From CAKSQL01 sp045649415 (GTDB taxonomy: Bacteria; Bacillota; Clostridia; UBA1381): a stretch of DNA of 38,455 nt. This document shows, piece by piece, positions 15,824 to 24,786 of this stretch. Position numbers and translations under genes: made by a program. Location: NCBI GenBank assembly GCA_045649415.1, contig JAZRPY010000012.1, positions 1-38,455 on the forward strand, read 5' to 3'. The notes below the pieces were generated by a model, which saw only the letters and a program-made list of their open reading frames with translations, was not told where the DNA came from and made no database searches. Every line of letters starts with the position of its first letter. Position 1 is the first letter of the stretch.

Positions 15824-16999
15824 ATGAATGAGATGCAATTAAAGTACGGATGTAATCCAAATCAGAAGCCATCAAGAATCTTTATGAAGGATGGAAATTT
15901 ACCAATTGAGGTTTTGAACGGAAACCCCGGATATATAAATTTACTTGACGCTTTCAATGGCTGGCAATTAGTTAAAGAGCTAAAAAAATCAACAGGCTTA
16001 CCTTCTGCCACATCATTTAAGCATGTTTCTCCTGCAGGTGCAGCAGTTGGTCTCCCCTTATCCGACACATTAAAGAAAATTTATTTTGTTGATGATTTGG
16101 GAGAGTTATCACCACTTGCTTGTGCATATGCTCGTGCCAGAGGTGCTGACAGAATGTCATCCTATGGTGATTTTATAGCTTTATCCGATTGTTGTGACGA
16201 AATCACTGCTACAATGATTCATAGAGAGGTTTCAGACGGTATAATTGCTCCTGACTACACTCCCGAGGCATTAGAGATTTTAAAGTCAAAGAGAAAGGGT
16301 ACTTATAACATCATCAAAATTGATGAAAACTATGTACCTGCACCAATTGAAACCAAGGATGTATTTGGTGTAACCTTTGAGCAAGGCAGAAATGAACTCA
16401 AAATTGATGCAGAAATGCTTGAGAATGTTGTAACCAATAATAAAGCATTAACAGATGATGAAAAGAGAGATTTAATAATTTCTCTTATCACATTGAAATA
16501 TACACAATCCAATAGTGTGTGCTATGTTAAGGATGGTCAGGCTATCGGTATCGGTGCAGGTCAGCAATCAAGAATTCATTGTACAAGACTTGCAGGAAAT
16601 AAAGCAGATATCTGGTGGTTGAGACAATCTCCAAAGGTGTTAGGACTTCAATTCGTTGATAATATCCGTCGTGCAGACAGAGATAATGCAATTGATGTTT
16701 ATATTTCCGACGAATATATGGATGTTTTGGCTGATGGCGCGTGGGAAAACATATTCAAGGTTAAGCCAGAGGTATTTACAAAAGAAGAACAAAAAGAATG
16801 GCTTTCAAAGAACACAAATGTAGCTTTAGGTTCAGATGCGTTCTTCCCCTTTGGCGACAATGTTGAAAGAGCATATAAAAGTGGTGTATCCTGCATCGCA
16901 CAACCAGGTGGCTCAATCAGAGATGACCATGTTATTGACACCTGCAATAAATATAATATTGCAATGGCATTCACAGGCATTCGTCTGTTCCACCATTGA
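15824..16999 (+). CDS. purH: AICAR formyltransferase, stand-alone (PurH C-terminal domain type)
   Basis: The 391-residue protein corresponds only to the transformylase part of PurH, which is about 510 residues in its usual bifunctional form. It has LKYGCNPNQKPSRIF at the start, ATSFKHVSPAGAA with the catalytic lysine-histidine pair, and the C-terminal AQPGGSIRDDHVI and GIRLFHH. It formylates AICAR with 10-formyl-tetrahydrofolate. The missing cyclohydrolase domain is supplied by purO, 27 bases upstream. An AGGAAAGGAAA site precedes the ATG. The gene is widespread in this short form in clostridia, although I could not check how often it is next to purO. Confidence 0.92.
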   Translation: MNEMQLKYGCNPNQKPSRIFMKDGNLPIEVLNGNPGYINLLDAFNGWQLVKELKKSTGLPSATSFKHVSPAGAAVGLPLSDTLKKIYFVDDLGELSPLACAYARARGADRMSSYGDFIALSDCCDEITATMIHREVSDGIIAPDYTPEALEILKSKRKGTYNIIKIDENYVPAPIETKDVFGVTFEQGRNELKIDAEMLENVVTNNKALTDDEKRDLIISLITLKYTQSNSVCYVKDGQAIGIGAGQQSRIHCTRLAGNKADIWWLRQSPKVLGLQFVDNIRRADRDNAIDVYISDEYMDVLADGAWENIFKVKPEVFTKEEQKEWLSKNTNVALGSDAFFPFGDNVERAYKSGVSCIAQPGGSIRDDHVIDTCNKYNIAMAFTGIRLFHH

Positions 17000-17018
17000 T
17001 TTGAAGGGAGTATAACAA

Positions 17019-18275
17019 ATGAAGGTTTTAGTTGTTGGCAGTGGTGGCAGAGAGCATACTATCATATGGAAAATCGCTCAATCACCAAAGGTTGATAAAA
17101 TATATGCAGCGCCTGGTAATGGTGGTATTTCTGAGCTTGCAGAGTGTGTTGACATCAATGCTTGCGATATTGAAAATATGGTTAAATTTGCAAAGGAAAA
17201 GGAAATTGACCTGGTTATGGTTGCTCCCGACGACCCATTAGTATTGGGTATGGTGGATGCAATGGAAGAAGCAGGCATCCGTGCCTTTGGTCCAAGAAAG
17301 AACGCTGCAATAATTGAAGGCAGCAAGGTATTTTCCAAAGACCTTATGAAAAAATATAACATTCCAACTGCAAAATATGAAGTGTTTGATAAAAGTACAG
17401 ATGCAATTGAATATGTTAAAAAGGGTACCTTCCCCACAGTTATTAAAGCAGAGGGGCTTGCACTTGGAAAAGGCGTTATAATAGCTAACAATCTTGAGGA
17501 AGCTATTGACGGAATAAACGAAATCATGGAAGAGAAAAAATTTGGTGCAAGTGGAAATCGTGTTGTTATCGAGGAATTTTTAACAGGTCCTGAGGTTTCA
17601 GTTCTTGCATTCACAGACGGAAAAACCGTTAAACCTATGGTTTCTGCTCAGGATCACAAAAGAGCCTATGATAACGACGAAGGCTTGAACACAGGTGGAA
17701 TGGGAACTTTTTCTCCAAGCAGACTATATTCAAAGGATATTCAGGATGAGTGTATGAATAATATATTTATTCCAACAATCAAGGCAATGTCTGCTGAACA
17801 AAGACCTTTTAAAGGCGTTTTATATTTTGGCTTAATGATTACAAAGCAAGGTGTTAAGGTTATAGAATATAACGCTCGTTTCGGTGACCCTGAAACTCAG
17901 GTTGTGCTTCCAAGACTTAAAACAGATTTAGTTGAAATAATGGAAGCTGTTATTGACGAGAGATTAGACACCACAACAATTGAGTGGGAAGATAATGCTG
18001 CTGTTTGTGTTGTTTTAGCATCAGGAGGATACCCTGTTTCCTATAAATCAGGCTATGAAATAAATGGTCTTAAAAATGTTGAAGATGCATATATCTTCCA
18101 CGCAGGCACAAAGAAGGTTGACGGAAAAATATTAACCTCAGGTGGTAGAGTATTAGGAATAACTGCAGTATCGGATAATCTTGATTTGGCTATCAAAAAA
18201 GCATATGACAATGTTAAAAAGGTCAGCTTCACCGATATGCACTACAGAAAAGATATCGGAATTAAAAAGCAATAA
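17019..18275 (+). CDS. purD: Phosphoribosylamine-glycine ligase (GAR synthetase)
   Basis: The 418-residue ATP-grasp enzyme joins glycine to phosphoribosylamine. It shows VLVVGSGGREHTIIWKIAQS at the N-terminus, the ATP-grasp lysine-containing PTVIKAEGLALGKGVIIA, the FLTGPEVSVLAFTDG loop and EYNARFGDPETQVVLPRLKTDL with metal ligands, shown in part. Length is normal. It begins 19 bases after the formyltransferase with a GAAGGGAG ribosome site and closes the purine part of the operon. Confidence 0.97.
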   Translation: MKVLVVGSGGREHTIIWKIAQSPKVDKIYAAPGNGGISELAECVDINACDIENMVKFAKEKEIDLVMVAPDDPLVLGMVDAMEEAGIRAFGPRKNAAIIEGSKVFSKDLMKKYNIPTAKYEVFDKSTDAIEYVKKGTFPTVIKAEGLALGKGVIIANNLEEAIDGINEIMEEKKFGASGNRVVIEEFLTGPEVSVLAFTDGKTVKPMVSAQDHKRAYDNDEGLNTGGMGTFSPSRLYSKDIQDECMNNIFIPTIKAMSAEQRPFKGVLYFGLMITKQGVKVIEYNARFGDPETQVVLPRLKTDLVEIMEAVIDERLDTTTIEWEDNAAVCVVLASGGYPVSYKSGYEINGLKNVEDAYIFHAGTKKVDGKILTSGGRVLGITAVSDNLDLAIKKAYDNVKKVSFTDMHYRKDIGIKKQ

Positions 18276-18298
18276 TTCTTCTAAAATGAGGTGTTACT

Positions 18299-18832
18299 TT
18301 GGATTTTTTTGAAAAAACAATTTCAACAAGAGAGATTTTCAAAGGCAGAATTATAGATGTAAAGGTTGACACAGTTGAGCTTCCTAACAAAAACAAATCC
18401 ACTCGAGAACTTGTTTTTCATCCCGGTGGAGTTGGAATAGTTGCAATTGATAAAGACAGTAAAATATTTTTAGTGGAGCAATTCAGAAAACCATATGATA
18501 AGGTTATAACCGAAATTCCTGCAGGAAAATTAGAGTATGGTGAGGATATTGAATCTGCAGCAAGGCGTGAGCTTGAAGAAGAAATTGGATACAAGGCAAA
18601 TAATTTTAGAAAAATTGGTTCTTTTTACGCTTCCCCCGGCTTCTGCAATGAAACTATACATCTTTTTCTTGCCACAGATTTGGAGTATGTTGGTATGCAT
18701 CCTGATGAAGATGAATTTTTAGACATTGTTAAAGTTGATTTCAACAAGGCTTGTGAAATGCTTGATAATGGCGAGATTATGGATGGAAAGACTGCTATAG
18801 GCATACTCTATGCAAAACAAATTTTAGGATAA
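18299..18832 (+). CDS. NUDIX hydrolase, ADP-ribose pyrophosphatase type
   Basis: The 177-residue protein has a full NUDIX box (residues 79-101, G-x5-E-x7-REL-x-EE-x-G, within AARRELEEEIGY), and its length and the FLVEQFRKPYDKVITEIPAGKLE lead match the ADP-ribose pyrophosphatase group. Family knowledge: it would split ADP-ribose to AMP and ribose-5-phosphate, the precursor of PRPP, which fits its place 24 bases after purD. The start is TTG 18299 with a GAGGTG site. It is the last gene before the terminator 18877-18905. Substrate is inferred, not shown. Confidence 0.88.
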   Translation: MDFFEKTISTREIFKGRIIDVKVDTVELPNKNKSTRELVFHPGGVGIVAIDKDSKIFLVEQFRKPYDKVITEIPAGKLEYGEDIESAARRELEEEIGYKANNFRKIGSFYASPGFCNETIHLFLATDLEYVGMHPDEDEFLDIVKVDFNKACEMLDNGEIMDGKTAIGILYAKQILG

Positions 18833-18876
18833 AATAAAAATGAGGATTTAAAAAAAAACCATTATCATAAAAACAC

Positions 18877-18910
18877 AAAACGGAGTTTATTAAAAACTCC
18901 GTTTTGCTAT
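18877..18910. terminator. Terminator after the purine operon
   Basis: AAAACGGAGTTT (18877-18888) pairs with AAACTCCGTTTT (18894-18905). It can also act for the convergent beta-helix gene. A second weak AGGGA/TCCCT hairpin follows at about 18914-18936. Confidence 0.8.
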
Positions 18911-18965
18911 TTTAGGGACTTTTTTTACATCCCTTTTTTACTATAATTTTAATATACTATGTAAT

Positions 18966-20975
18966 TTATCTTTTTCTTGGTCCTACATCGGATAAATCAA
19001 TTTTTGAAAATTCAGTTTTATACACAGGCGAGTTTTCATCCAATGTGAAATCAAAATTCTTAATATCTTTAAATTCAGGATTTAACTCTATCGAATTTTC
19101 ATCAAGGTCGTGTTCTCTTATTACATCTTCCTTATACTTTTTAACTCCATCCTGAACGAAGTAAACTGCATCTTCTCCACTTTCTTCATAAATAATATTA
19201 TCATCTGATATAAAGCAAGCAGTTAAAACATCCTCTGTGGAACGACCATATACGCATTTACCCTGTGGCATAAGAATATTATTTTTAATCACGCTTCCAA
19301 TATATGCACCCTGTCTCCAATGCAAGATTGTGCCATGGTCACCTGCAGCAAAAATGTTATTTTTAACTACATTCATACAACCAAAATGCTGCTGATATGA
19401 AGCAGTTTCCACATTATACACAATATTATTTTCAAAAGTTATATACCCTGTTCCCTGGTCGGAGTAAATACCATTACCACCATATTGCTTGCAGAAAATA
19501 TCATGGATTAGATTATTTCTAACAATTGTTCCGGGTTGCTTTCCTAACAAATATATTCCACCAATGTCGGATAATATTTTTTGACCTATATGATGAATGT
19601 AATTTTTTTCAATTATATTTGAAAAAGTGTTACTATGATTATATCCCCACACCCATCCTACAGATAAACCTGTATAATATCCATAGGAGATTTCATTATG
19701 TCTAATCCTATTTTCATAAGAATTCATTAAAAGTATTCCTATGCCCGAGTTATATAAAACACCATAATTGGTTATGATGTTATCCTCAAATGTGTTGCCA
19801 TAAGTGTGCTTTTCAACTTCCTCCTCCGAATTAGATCCTCTTATTATTATGCCACCAACACCAGAATCTTTCATAGTATTTTCAGAAATTGTTATATTTC
19901 TGCAGCCTTCTCCGATTTGAATACAATATTGACCAATGTTTTCCATTATACAATTTTTAATACTCGAGCTCTTTGAATTATCAAAACAGATAGCACCCTC
20001 TGCAATACACATCGCTTGAATGCAAGCTGCAACATATTTTTCTAATTTTTTATTATAGTGTTTTTCACAATTGCTTGCAGTATATTCAAAAACTAAATTT
20101 CTAAAATTTATGCAATCTCCTTTAATTTTAAAAAGCTGTGCAGTTGTTGGAATATATGCCTCTGCTTTATCAAAGCTCTCAAGGATATAATATACCGTTC
20201 TTTCTTTTTTATCAAAGTACCATTGATTAGGCTTTTTTAGCATAGTTTTAATATTCTCTATGTAGTAATCCATTCTTCCATGCTCAGCATTTCCGTCACG
20301 GTCGTATTTGATTTTTGAAACATCTCCCGAGAATATAGACATTCCGGTGACATATTCCATATCAACTCTGCCCGACTCCCTGTCAAAGCTATCAATTGGT
20401 GTATGTTCATCCACCCAATAATGATTAAAATTCACAGTTGAATTTTCAAAATCATCAAATGCAGGATAATCCTCTTTTTTTGCAACAAACCATGTGGAAG
20501 TATCCCAAGGTGATGGAGTTTTTGATTCAGTATCTAACGGAGATAAAAAACCTTCTTCAGGATATCTTGTAACATCTAATCTTTTTCCTGAAACAAATAA
20601 ATCCGTAGGAATAAATTCTTCACCGACTTTTGCCTTAAGGCACTTAATTCCATTAAAAGTTACCTCTTCAAAATTCTCAATTTTCTTTGCTCCTCTGAAT
20701 GAAAATTTGTTGTTTCTGTAGCTTTCAAAGGTTACATAGCTTATTCCCTTATCAATCTCAATACACTCATCAATTATATATTCATCGCCCATCATTTTAA
20801 TTGTGATAGGTTGCATATAGTTAAGCATTCTTAGTTCCCTGACTCTTTTTAATACCTCTTTTATGCTTTTTAATGGTCCATAGTTAGAGTTATAATCATC
20901 GCATGTTCCAAGATGTAGGTCGTTTCCTTTTTTCTGGTCAACATACATTTCAACAATACAATTTGTGTTTCTCAT
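18966..20975 (-). CDS. Right-handed parallel beta-helix protein, GH141-like, without signal peptide
   Basis: The 669-residue protein has an N-terminal region with FVSGKRLDVTRYPEEGFL (about residues 140-160) and, from about residue 300 to 600, many parallel-beta-helix turns rich in NN and HN steps (GNTFEDNIITNYG, YENRIRHNEISYG, GTIVRNNLIHDIF, YITFENNIVYNVE, MNVVKNNIFAAGD). Overall order resembles glycoside hydrolase family 141, which holds fucosidases and xylanases acting on plant polysaccharides; this is an inference from pattern. The N-terminus (MRNTNCIVEMYVD) has no signal peptide, so the enzyme should act in the cytoplasm on imported oligosaccharides. The start is well supported by AGGAGT and a strong promoter. 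It stands alone between terminators with no transporter or other sugar gene around, suggesting an independent acquisition. Confidence 0.75.
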   Translation of the reverse strand: MRNTNCIVEMYVDQKKGNDLHLGTCDDYNSNYGPLKSIKEVLKRVRELRMLNYMQPITIKMMGDEYIIDECIEIDKGISYVTFESYRNNKFSFRGAKKIENFEEVTFNGIKCLKAKVGEEFIPTDLFVSGKRLDVTRYPEEGFLSPLDTESKTPSPWDTSTWFVAKKEDYPAFDDFENSTVNFNHYWVDEHTPIDSFDRESGRVDMEYVTGMSIFSGDVSKIKYDRDGNAEHGRMDYYIENIKTMLKKPNQWYFDKKERTVYYILESFDKAEAYIPTTAQLFKIKGDCINFRNLVFEYTASNCEKHYNKKLEKYVAACIQAMCIAEGAICFDNSKSSSIKNCIMENIGQYCIQIGEGCRNITISENTMKDSGVGGIIIRGSNSEEEVEKHTYGNTFEDNIITNYGVLYNSGIGILLMNSYENRIRHNEISYGYYTGLSVGWVWGYNHSNTFSNIIEKNYIHHIGQKILSDIGGIYLLGKQPGTIVRNNLIHDIFCKQYGGNGIYSDQGTGYITFENNIVYNVETASYQQHFGCMNVVKNNIFAAGDHGTILHWRQGAYIGSVIKNNILMPQGKCVYGRSTEDVLTACFISDDNIIYEESGEDAVYFVQDGVKKYKEDVIREHDLDENSIELNPEFKDIKNFDFTLDENSPVYKTEFSKIDLSDVGPRKR

Positions 20976-21036
20976 AGCAACTACACTCCTTTTTGAATAA
21001 GCTTTATTAAGCTATGTAATTATATGAATTTTTTTC

Positions 21037-21065
21037 ATTATACCCTATAAAAAAAGAAAAGTCAA
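21037..21065 (-). promoter_or_regulatory. Promoter of the beta-helix enzyme gene
   Basis: TTGACT (21065-21060), 17 bases, TATAAT (21042-21037) on the minus strand, 61 bases before the ATG. The leader contains the short palindrome-like AGCTTAATAAAGCTTA. No catabolite-responsive element was identified. Confidence 0.65.
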
Positions 21066-21107
21066 TGCGTATTCTAAAATTCAGAAATTACATTACTATT
21101 AAATATT

Positions 21108-21142
21108 AAAAAGGTGTAATAATATAATTATTACACCTTTTT
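21108..21142. terminator. Terminator after the M16 peptidase pair
   Basis: A 16-bp perfect stem: AAAAAGGTGTAATAAT (21108-21123) with ATTATTACACCTTTTT (21127-21142). Confidence 0.85.
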
Positions 21143-21145
21143 AAA

Positions 21146-22426
21146 TCACACAGGATTTACTATTGAAATAGCTGAAGTTTCACTTTTAAAATGTGAGTTA
21201 TATCTGTTCATTACATCCTCAAAGTTTACGCTTTTATAGACCTTATAATAGTCAAAGTAATCTATATCCACAAAATACATCGACATAAATTCATGTGCAT
21301 ATTCCTCTATGTCATTAAAAGAACGGACAAAATTTCCCCATACCACCTTTTTAATTCTTTCAAAGTCCTCAACAGTTGGTTTGTTTTTTGCCAATTCCTC
21401 AAGAATTATACTATATACCTTTTCAGGCTCTTCACTCTCACCCTCAATCGCAGTAAAACCATAATCAATGTGTGGGTTAAATTCTGCGCCGAAGCTTTGA
21501 TTGATAAGTCCTTCATCATATAGCCTTTTATATAGCTTTGAGCCTTTACCAAAAAGCATAGTTGTTAAAATATCCATCTCAATAATTTTTTTCAAAAGCT
21601 TATCGCCTGAATATCCAATATCATTATCCTTAAAGCCAATCATAAATATAGGCTTTGCAACACTTAGCTTTTCTTCAAAACGGGGTTTGTTTATTTCTTC
21701 AGGCTCATCAGGATAAATCCTTTTTATTTCTTCATCAAATGGCTTGTTATTTAAAATATTTTCCTCAATAACAGACAAGGTTTTATCAACATCTAAATCG
21801 CCTGTAACAAACAACATCATATTGGAAAGATTATAAAATGTATTGTAGCATTTATAAAGATAGTCGCTTGTTATTTTGGAAATCGACTCAACCGTTCCTG
21901 CAATTTCAAGCTTAACAGGATTGTTTTTATACAAGCATCCTAAAAGGTTGAAAAAGACCTTCCAGGATGGACTGTCGTCATACATTTTTATTTCCTGACC
22001 AATTATACCCTGTTCCTTCTGAACACTTTCCTCAGTAAAATATGGTCTTTGGACATAGTCAAGCAAGCACGCAAGATTTTCGTAAATATTTGAGGTGGCA
22101 GAAAACAGATACGCCGTCATATTAAAGCTCGTGAAGGCATTTGCATTGCCACCATATTTTGAAAACTTATCAAACACATTGGTGTTATCAGGCATATCAA
22201 ACATTTTATGCTCTAAAAAATGTGCAATTCCGTCAGGAACATTTGTGATTTCTTTTTCACCGGGGACAATAAACGAGTAATCCACAGAGCCATACTTTGT
22301 GCCGAATATAGCATAGTTCTGGGTATATCCTTTTTTAGGCATTATGAAAATTGTGAGTCCCGAGAGGTGCTTTCCACTATAGATTATCTCCCCTGTTCTT
22401 TCGTCCTTTCTCATATCAAGCTTCAT
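21146..22426 (-). CDS. M16 family zinc peptidase, YfmH-like (active subunit)
   Basis: The 426-residue protein has the inverted zinc motif HxxEH in GIAHFLEHKMFD (near residue 65) and the third ligand glutamate in GIIGQEIKMYDD (about 80 residues on), so it should be catalytically active. The C-terminal half is the non-catalytic M16 lobe. Family knowledge: M16B peptidases of this kind work as pairs, and YfmF/YfmH (AlbE/AlbF-like) neighbours are common in Firmicutes, some processing secreted peptides; the substrate here is unknown. I choose ATG 22426 (MKLDMRK), which has an AAGGGGG site six bases upstream, rather than the longer frame from 22465. It overlaps the stop of the partner gene by 11 bases, so translation is coupled. 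Confidence 0.88.
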   Translation of the reverse strand: MKLDMRKDERTGEIIYSGKHLSGLTIFIMPKKGYTQNYAIFGTKYGSVDYSFIVPGEKEITNVPDGIAHFLEHKMFDMPDNTNVFDKFSKYGGNANAFTSFNMTAYLFSATSNIYENLACLLDYVQRPYFTEESVQKEQGIIGQEIKMYDDSPSWKVFFNLLGCLYKNNPVKLEIAGTVESISKITSDYLYKCYNTFYNLSNMMLFVTGDLDVDKTLSVIEENILNNKPFDEEIKRIYPDEPEEINKPRFEEKLSVAKPIFMIGFKDNDIGYSGDKLLKKIIEMDILTTMLFGKGSKLYKRLYDEGLINQSFGAEFNPHIDYGFTAIEGESEEPEKVYSIILEELAKNKPTVEDFERIKKVVWGNFVRSFNDIEEYAHEFMSMYFVDIDYFDYYKVYKSVNFEDVMNRYNSHFKSETSAISIVNPV

Positions 22427-23690
22427 TGTTATCCCCCTTTCCTGCCAGGAAATACAAAGTATCAAATGTAACCTTTTTCATTGCATTTGATACATCCTCT
22501 TTAGTTACATTCTTGATTTTTTTGATATATTCCTCAATAGTATAGCCTGTTTTCGACATTATCTCATTCAAATGTATCTGTTGCATCAAAACAGGGTCAT
22601 CATAAGCAGATTGGTATTTGTTAACAAGAGCATTTATTGAAGCTTCAAATTCAAAGTCAGAAATATCGCCTTTTTTCACTGCCTCAAACTGAACCAATAT
22701 TTCGTCATATGCCTTTTTAAAATTCTCAAATTCAATCCCTGCATTAACAAGCATTAAGCCCTTCCTTCTTTCCAACTGACTTGAAGCATAGTAGCACAGG
22801 CTTAATTTTTCGCGGACATTATTGAATAGCTTTGAATGTGCACCTGCACCAAAAACGCTATTTGCAACCATCAGTGCAAAAAACTCGTCACTGCTACCTT
22901 CAATATTGGTTGCAAAGCCTAAAGATAGCTTTCCCTGAGTCACATCAATCTTATCAACAACCTTCTTTATCTCACCATCCGACTTAAACTGCTTTGTTTC
23001 AGGTCTTATTGCAGAGTTAAAGGATACCTTGATATTATTAAGCTTTTCAATAATTCCATTCACATCTGCATCACCGCAGATATATATGTCTATAACCGAA
23101 TTTTTAACAATCTCAAGATAATATTCATATAAGGCTTTTGCATCTATTTTCTCTATTCCCTCGATAGTTCCAAGCTTGCTCACCTCATAAGCCTCACCCT
23201 TACACATATTTTGTGTGCATCTTAATTGTGCATAGGAACGCTTATCATTTATAACTCCTTTTATTCTGTCGATTGCATTTTTCTTTTCTCTTTCAACGAA
23301 CTCTTCTTTAAATGCACCATTTACCAAAACAGGCTCGAATATAACAGATAGAATTAAATCAACCAAGCCCTCCGACAATTTTTCATTATTTGCAGCATAC
23401 CTGTCCCATATAGTTTCACCACCAAAGAAAATTATCTGGTCTTCACCCTTTTTCAGTACTCCTGCACCAAAGCTTGCACCATAGAGGTTTTCTAGATAAT
23501 GAGCAATTTTATCGGTTGAATCGCACAATTTACAACCACTTTTTAAAACATATGGCAAGAGTGCATTTTTTGATGCATCCTCGCAGTTTAGTTCTCTGTG
23601 TATATAAAAATCAATATTAGTTGTTTTAAGCTTTTCCATAGGTATATAATGGAGATTGATATTGGAATTTATAACATAGTCTTTATTCAT
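22416..23690 (-). CDS. M16 family peptidase-like protein, YfmF-like (non-catalytic subunit)
   Basis: The 424-residue protein has the M16 fold layout: N-terminal INLHYIPMEKLKT, a central GGETIWDRYAANNEKLSEG region and a C-terminal lobe with SLCYYASSQLERRKGLM. In place of HxxEH it reads HYLEN (near residue 67), so the second zinc ligand is lost and the protein is probably not catalytic by itself. Such inactive partners help shape the chamber in heterodimeric M16 enzymes. I place the start at ATG 23690 (MNKDYV) because GGAAAGGG lies at the right distance from it, while the ATG at 23699 overlaps the ribosome site. The next gene overlaps its end by 11 bases. Confidence 0.86.
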   Translation of the reverse strand: MNKDYVINSNINLHYIPMEKLKTTNIDFYIHRELNCEDASKNALLPYVLKSGCKLCDSTDKIAHYLENLYGASFGAGVLKKGEDQIIFFGGETIWDRYAANNEKLSEGLVDLILSVIFEPVLVNGAFKEEFVEREKKNAIDRIKGVINDKRSYAQLRCTQNMCKGEAYEVSKLGTIEGIEKIDAKALYEYYLEIVKNSVIDIYICGDADVNGIIEKLNNIKVSFNSAIRPETKQFKSDGEIKKVVDKIDVTQGKLSLGFATNIEGSSDEFFALMVANSVFGAGAHSKLFNNVREKLSLCYYASSQLERRKGLMLVNAGIEFENFKKAYDEILVQFEAVKKGDISDFEFEASINALVNKYQSAYDDPVLMQQIHLNEIMSKTGYTIEEYIKKIKNVTKEDVSNAMKKVTFDTLYFLAGKGDNNEA

Positions 23691-23757
23691 AGATTTCATC
23701 CCTTTCCTGACTGCCCTTAACTTTTTTTATTTTACTCCAAAATCCATTTTTTGTCAA

Positions 23758-24702
23758 CTATCCCACAAAACTTTCAATCTCCTCTAAGGAAAGACTTTTA
23801 TGGAGTGCCAAATTGATTCCATTAGCAACAGTTTTGGATGCTCTTTCTATCACAAGGTCAATATCCTTTGGCGTTACAACAAGGCTTTTTTTATTTTTTG
23901 AAAGTACCTCATAAATAAGGCGCTCCTTGTTCGATTCCTTTATTTTGTTCTCACCAAGCATTGAAAATGCTGCATCAAGGGTGTCCCTTGCAATAGTTGT
24001 TGCATCAACCACAGTTGGTACTCCAACTGCAATCACAGGAACGCCAAGAGTTTCATAATTTAAAGAGTCGCGTCTATTTCCTACTCCTTCACCGGGTTGG
24101 ATACCTGTGTCACAAATCTGGATTGTTGTGCTTATCCTATCGGCACTTCTTGCAGCAAGTGCATCCACTGCTATAATAGCTTTTGGTTTTACCTCATTTA
24201 CAACGCCCTTTAAAATTTTTTGAGTTTCAATCCCTGTTGTACCAAGCACTCCTGGTGCAATTGCGCAAACAGTTCCGAAATGTTCACTAAAATAATCCTC
24301 CTTGTATCCCTTCATATGTCTTGTGATTATCAGCTTTGATAACACAGAAGGACCGAGTGCATCAGGAGTGATTTGGGTATTTCCAAGACCTGCAATTAAA
24401 ACAGGCTCATTTTCATTTTTCAAATCACCTACCATTTCTATAAGACTGTCCTTTATAAAATAACACGCTGTTTCATAATCTTCACTGCTATATTTGATAT
24501 TAGGCGCTTCAATGGTTATATAATTCCCCACAGGCTTATTCAAAGCCTCTTCTCCCTTTTTATTTGTTATTCCTATCTTTGTTATTGTTACATTCTCCTC
24601 TTTTTTCACATCTACCATCACACCATCAATTTTACTTTTTTCCTTTGCTTCTTCATTTAAGCTCTCGTGTGCCTCTAAGGCTAAGTCTGTTCGTACATTC
24701 AA
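23758..24702 (-). CDS. gpr: GPR endopeptidase (germination protease)
   Basis: The 314-residue protein degrades small acid-soluble spore proteins when spores germinate. The N-terminus NVRTDLALEAHE contains the autoprocessing site region that itself resembles the SASP cleavage sequence, and further family segments are GLGNTQITPDALGP, APGVLGTTGIET and ALAARSADRISTTIQICDTG. Length is slightly shorter than Bacillus GPR. The start is TTG 24702 with an AAGGAAGTG site. It is expected to be made in the forespore as a zymogen; I found no convincing sigma-F or sigma-G promoter. Downstream lies the unrelated M16 pair. Confidence 0.94.
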   Translation of the reverse strand: MNVRTDLALEAHESLNEEAKEKSKIDGVMVDVKKEENVTITKIGITNKKGEEALNKPVGNYITIEAPNIKYSSEDYETACYFIKDSLIEMVGDLKNENEPVLIAGLGNTQITPDALGPSVLSKLIITRHMKGYKEDYFSEHFGTVCAIAPGVLGTTGIETQKILKGVVNEVKPKAIIAVDALAARSADRISTTIQICDTGIQPGEGVGNRRDSLNYETLGVPVIAVGVPTVVDATTIARDTLDAAFSMLGENKIKESNKERLIYEVLSKNKKSLVVTPKDIDLVIERASKTVANGINLALHKSLSLEEIESFVG

Positions 24703-24762
24703 ATTAAATCACTTCCTTATGTTCTATTATTTTCATATCCTTTTAATTTATGTGAAAATATA

Positions 24763-24784
24763 TAAAAGTCGGCAAAATGCCGAC
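24763..24784 (-). terminator. Terminator after the 95-residue membrane protein gene
   Basis: GTCGGCA/TGCCGAC (24784-24778 and 24774-24768 on the minus strand) followed by a short T-rich run. Confidence 0.7.
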
Positions 24785-24786
24785 CT

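Noticed and set aside
23691..23757. Terminator between gpr and the M16 pair
   Set aside because: No stable stem with a T-run can be drawn in this spacer.
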